A DNA stretch of 64,000 bases, taken from Naumovozyma dairenensis CBS 421 (Eukaryota > Ascomycota > Saccharomycetes > Saccharomycetales > Saccharomycetaceae). Positions 61,390-64,000 of the stretch are shown here, piece after piece. The translations under genes were made by a program, and so were the position numbers. Location: contig NC_016485.2 in assembly GCF_000227115.2 (NCBI RefSeq), positions 596,025-660,024 on the forward strand. Reading direction: 5' to 3'. The first letter of the stretch is position 1, and each line of letters begins with the position of its first letter. Under the pieces are notes generated by a model that saw only the letters and a list, made by a program, of their open reading frames with translations, searched no databases and was not told where the DNA came from.

Positions 61390-63114
61390 TTATTCTGACG
61401 TTGATATCGTGGTTAATGACTTATCTTCATCTTCTTCCTGTTCTTTTGTCTCTGTTGTTTTATGTTCTTGTCCTTGTCCTTCTCCTTCTTTCTGTATATT
61501 ATCTTGATGGATTTTTATGTTATATGAACCCTTTTCCTTTTCAATACAATCGAATTTAGTATTTTTCAGAGTGTCCCATTTTTCATGAGGAATATCCCAT
61601 TGACATTTTTGGGCCACTAATGCAGCAACATCATCACAAAATCCCAACATATTCACATCAAATTCTGCATGCCTTACTGGGTCTCTATTAATTAAAATTT
61701 GCGGTACATGAGCTGGAACCATATTAACGATTTCAGAAACAGGCGCCACTTTCAAACTTGTACCAATACAAATCAAAAGATCACATTTTAATATATCCTC
61801 TTTAATGGTTCTATGAAATTTAGACGGTAATGACTTTACTACCNAAAAAATAGTAATATCAGGTTTTAAGACACCATAAGATTTTAATACTTGACCAGCA
61901 AAATGATTATTTGTTAAATCAGTCATTGAATTTGAACTGAATTTGGTATTATTGTTTGGGAAGTATTCTCTTCTCTTCTTATAGCAATATGGACATAAGG
62001 GTAATTCTAGTTTCCTTATATTATCATAGATTTTTTCACCTGGTACTTTCCAATGACATGTTACACATGATGCGGTAGCGAATGAACCATGGCACTGAAC
62101 TAAATTTTCTTCTTGAATGCCTGCATTTGATTCCAAATTATCAATGTTTTGAGTATAATTTCTTAATAATTTGTTTTTATCTTGAAGTAATTTAATAAAA
62201 CTATGTAATGGAGAATAAAGGTTATCAGGTGGTAAGACCATGTGAGCAATGTTATAAAAAACAGAGGGATCTTGCATGAAGATATCATAATTGAAAACAT
62301 CTTGTGGATCATCTAAACCTAGATGTCTAATTCTAGAATAAAATCCTTCAGAGGATCTGAAATCTGGAATCCCCAATGATGTTGATACACCAGCACCTGT
62401 CAGCACTAATATTCTTTTAGAGGTTTTTAATGCATTAACAAAATGATCCACTGTATAGAAATTGGATAATCTTAATCTTGTACAAAGAACTTTGTTAATT
62501 GCCTTTTGTAAATCCTTAATTAAACGTACAGCTTGCTTCTTTTCTAATGGGTCATCAAATTTCTGAATCGCTAAAGACATATTATCTATAGTCATATTCA
62601 TGTCTTGGTTAATAAACTCATAGATGGTATTTAATAATTCACGATCCTTAATTTCGAAACCTAATAATTTTATCAAGAAATAAACGTAAAGAGAATTTAG
62701 TTCTTCCGGTAAGTAAGTGTCTAAAAATTTCTTCAAACCATAGTATTTCAAAACCATCCTTGCATTCAATGAATCTTCCTTGGTAATCTTGGGTAAAATA
62801 TATTTATTTGCCTTTGGATCTTTACCTAATACGATCGGCTGTGGGGGGATAAGTGGAATTAATTTACCTTCATCCGTCAAAATATTAGGGGCTTTTCTAG
62901 AAAATTTACTTAGGACTTGCTCATCTTCATCAGGTATATTGCCATTATTATTATTATTGTTCGGGTTTTCAAGTTTAAGTGTATAATCATCTTGTAGTTT
63001 TGGTTTTTTCGATGAAATATTTATATTATTGAGATTTGAGTCGTTAGGATCTATGAACGCTCTTTTGTTACCATTAATTAATGGGCCCGTAGGAGTTGAT
63101 GAAATGCTTGTCAT
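61390..63114 (-). CDS. HST1: NAD-dependent histone deacetylase of the Sir2/Hst1 pair
   Basis: 574 residues, against 503 for Hst1 and 562 for Sir2. The N-terminal Sir2/Hst1-specific domain (LNARMVLKYYGLKKFLDTYL) lies near 115-200. The deacetylase core has LTGAGVSTSLGIPDFRS (about 238), the NID motif in NYTQNIDNLES, the catalytic histidine in QCHGSF (about 341), and a zinc ribbon with CVTCHW and CPYCYKK. Downstream are GTSLKVAPVSEIV and INRDP. One base is unknown (N at 61844, codon about 424), and around it the usual FFGEALP is replaced by FXVVKSLP. Position beside NUF2 matches HST1, but in a species that keeps one copy it may do both Sir2 silencing and Hst1/Sum1 work. Confidence 0.9.
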   Translation of the reverse strand: MTSISSTPTGPLINGNKRAFIDPNDSNLNNINISSKKPKLQDDYTLKLENPNNNNNNGNIPDEDEQVLSKFSRKAPNILTDEGKLIPLIPPQPIVLGKDPKANKYILPKITKEDSLNARMVLKYYGLKKFLDTYLPEELNSLYVYFLIKLLGFEIKDRELLNTIYEFINQDMNMTIDNMSLAIQKFDDPLEKKQAVRLIKDLQKAINKVLCTRLRLSNFYTVDHFVNALKTSKRILVLTGAGVSTSLGIPDFRSSEGFYSRIRHLGLDDPQDVFNYDIFMQDPSVFYNIAHMVLPPDNLYSPLHSFIKLLQDKNKLLRNYTQNIDNLESNAGIQEENLVQCHGSFATASCVTCHWKVPGEKIYDNIRKLELPLCPYCYKKRREYFPNNNTKFSSNSMTDLTNNHFAGQVLKSYGVLKPDITIFXVVKSLPSKFHRTIKEDILKCDLLICIGTSLKVAPVSEIVNMVPAHVPQILINRDPVRHAEFDVNMLGFCDDVAALVAQKCQWDIPHEKWDTLKNTKFDCIEKEKGSYNIKIHQDNIQKEGEGQGQEHKTTETKEQEEDEDKSLTTISTSE

Positions 63115-63562
63115 TGAGATATAAAAGTGTCCTGCTGTAATATAGTATGAGGTAATTATTAACTTTGATTATTTTATCATAAATGTTTACAGTCGCCTGT
63201 AAAATGGAAATATGTATGGTATCAAATGTGTTGCCAGTATATGATCAGTAGGATATTCGCAGTCAGCCAAAAAAAGAAAAAAAGAGTTTATTATGATAAA
63301 GACCAAATATCAAATTGGAAAGTAATAGTGATACCACTGGAATATGTATATACTATACTTCTTCCCCCGCATGTAGCTTATTTGGTACAGAAGAATTCCA
63401 GCACTATTACACATTTAAGTGTCTCTTTTTGTTTTGTTTTTTTATTTTTTTTTCAAATTTCCAAATTTTCAGTCCGTGTGACACGATGACACAAATACAA
63501 TTTTTGTTACAATTTATGTCGCAAAAGCCTGTCACAAAAGCCTTCCTATAAACATGTTCTTT
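63115..63562. other. Intergenic between sirtuin and PUS9/RIB2-type gene
   Basis: 448 bp with no gene. S. cerevisiae has RTG1 between HST1 and RIB2; no part of a bHLH gene is seen here. Confidence 0.5.
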
Positions 63563-64000
63563 CTATGTTATGATTATTGCTTCTGGGATTATTTTCGCCC
63601 ATGTGGGTAATGGTGTACGATAACTCCATTTCTTCATTCCTGTTGTAGAGTCTAATTGAGTCGATTCATAGCGGTAGGCATGTAGCCATAGTTCGCAGTC
63701 ACTTAAACCGAGAAGACAATCTCTATCTGAATTGAAGTCACATACTGAACATATGTCATGTTCTAGGTGCTTCCTATTATCTTCTTGCTCCCGTGTTCCT
63801 TCTCGTTCTCGAGCAGAATACCAGCTTGCTGCATTCTTAGTTTTCCCAATTTCGTCCAATTTAGAAATATATTTATCGAAACCTTTGGCCTCCTCAATAC
63901 CATTCCTACCGAGGGTAGGCCCCCATATAGTTGGATCGGAATAAATCACATCATTCGCAATTGGGTGCCCCAAATATTGTAAATGAACTCTAATTTGATG
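63563..64000 (-). CDS. PUS9: RluA-family tRNA pseudouridine synthase, PUS9/RIB2 type, 3' part only
   Basis: The frame is open to the right edge, beginning HQIRVHLQYLGHPIANDVIY, the conserved C-terminal core of RluA-type synthases (the motif following the catalytic domain), then WGPTLGRNG. About 145 residues are inside the window; the catalytic aspartate lies outside. It continues CELWLHAYRYES, then KKWSYRTPLPTWAK, and stops 8 residues later. S. cerevisiae Rib2 goes on into a deaminase domain after this point while Pus9 (tRNA Psi32 in mitochondria) does not, so the stop here favours PUS9. Its place beside the sirtuin fits both RIB2 (near HST1) and PUS9 (near SIR2). Confidence 0.8.
   Translation of the reverse strand, partial: HQIRVHLQYLGHPIANDVIYSDPTIWGPTLGRNGIEEAKGFDKYISKLDEIGKTKNAASWYSAREREGTREQEDNRKHLEHDICSVCDFNSDRDCLLGLSDCELWLHAYRYESTQLDSTTGMKKWSYRTPLPTWAKIIPEAIIIT

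Overview
The window is nuclear DNA of a budding yeast of the family Saccharomycetaceae. It is AT-rich, its genes have no visible spliceosomal introns, and proteins, tRNAs and small RNAs all match Saccharomyces cerevisiae genes. From 1 to about 51,200 it runs collinear, in inverted orientation, with S. cerevisiae chromosome XII from YLR127C back to YLR104W: APC2 (cut by the left edge), YLR126C-like amidotransferase, a yapsin protease, SAN1, SRN2, the YLR118C thioesterase, CLF1, MSL5, CFT2, AVL9, tRNA-Arg(ACG), HOG1, CCW12, AHP1, YLR108C, U6 snRNA, REX3, MDN1, a snR79-like C/D snoRNA, SEN2 and LCL2. The one extra gene is SAN1. In S. cerevisiae it sits beside MKC7 on chromosome IV, the whole-genome-duplication sister of this segment. 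Gene order and sequence style suggest a species near Naumovozyma or Kazachstania; that is an inference, not a proof.

After LCL2 the collinearity ends. A gene-poor stretch (51.2-57.5 kb) holds DCD1 (a chromosome VIII gene in S. cerevisiae) with two MluI cell-cycle boxes, an intron-containing tRNA-Phe(GAA), a probable retrotransposon LTR about 100 bp upstream of that tRNA, two 100-N assembly gaps flanked by near-identical 280-bp copies, and a short Hyr1/Iff-type cell-wall protein. From 57.6 kb to the right edge the order resembles S. cerevisiae chromosome XV/IV: NBA1, NUF2, a SIR2/HST1 sirtuin, and the C-terminal end of a PUS9/RIB2-type pseudouridine synthase.

The genes are mostly housekeeping and do not form a pathway. 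There are local themes: pre-mRNA processing (CLF1, MSL5, CFT2, U6), ribosome biogenesis (MDN1 with PAC/RRPE promoter elements, snR79), other RNA processing (SEN2, REX3), the cell surface (yapsin, CCW12, adhesin-like protein), stress (HOG1, AHP1, SAN1) and chromosome segregation (APC2, NUF2). Three places look like sequence or assembly errors rather than biology: a +1 frameshift in CCW12, a corrupted FGE motif at an N base in the sirtuin, and a redundant contig at the gaps. I found no convincing novel multi-gene system. The most useful items are the unlisted RNA genes (U6 with its downstream B block, snR79), the SAN1 placement, and the breakpoint region with LTR and adhesin-like gene.
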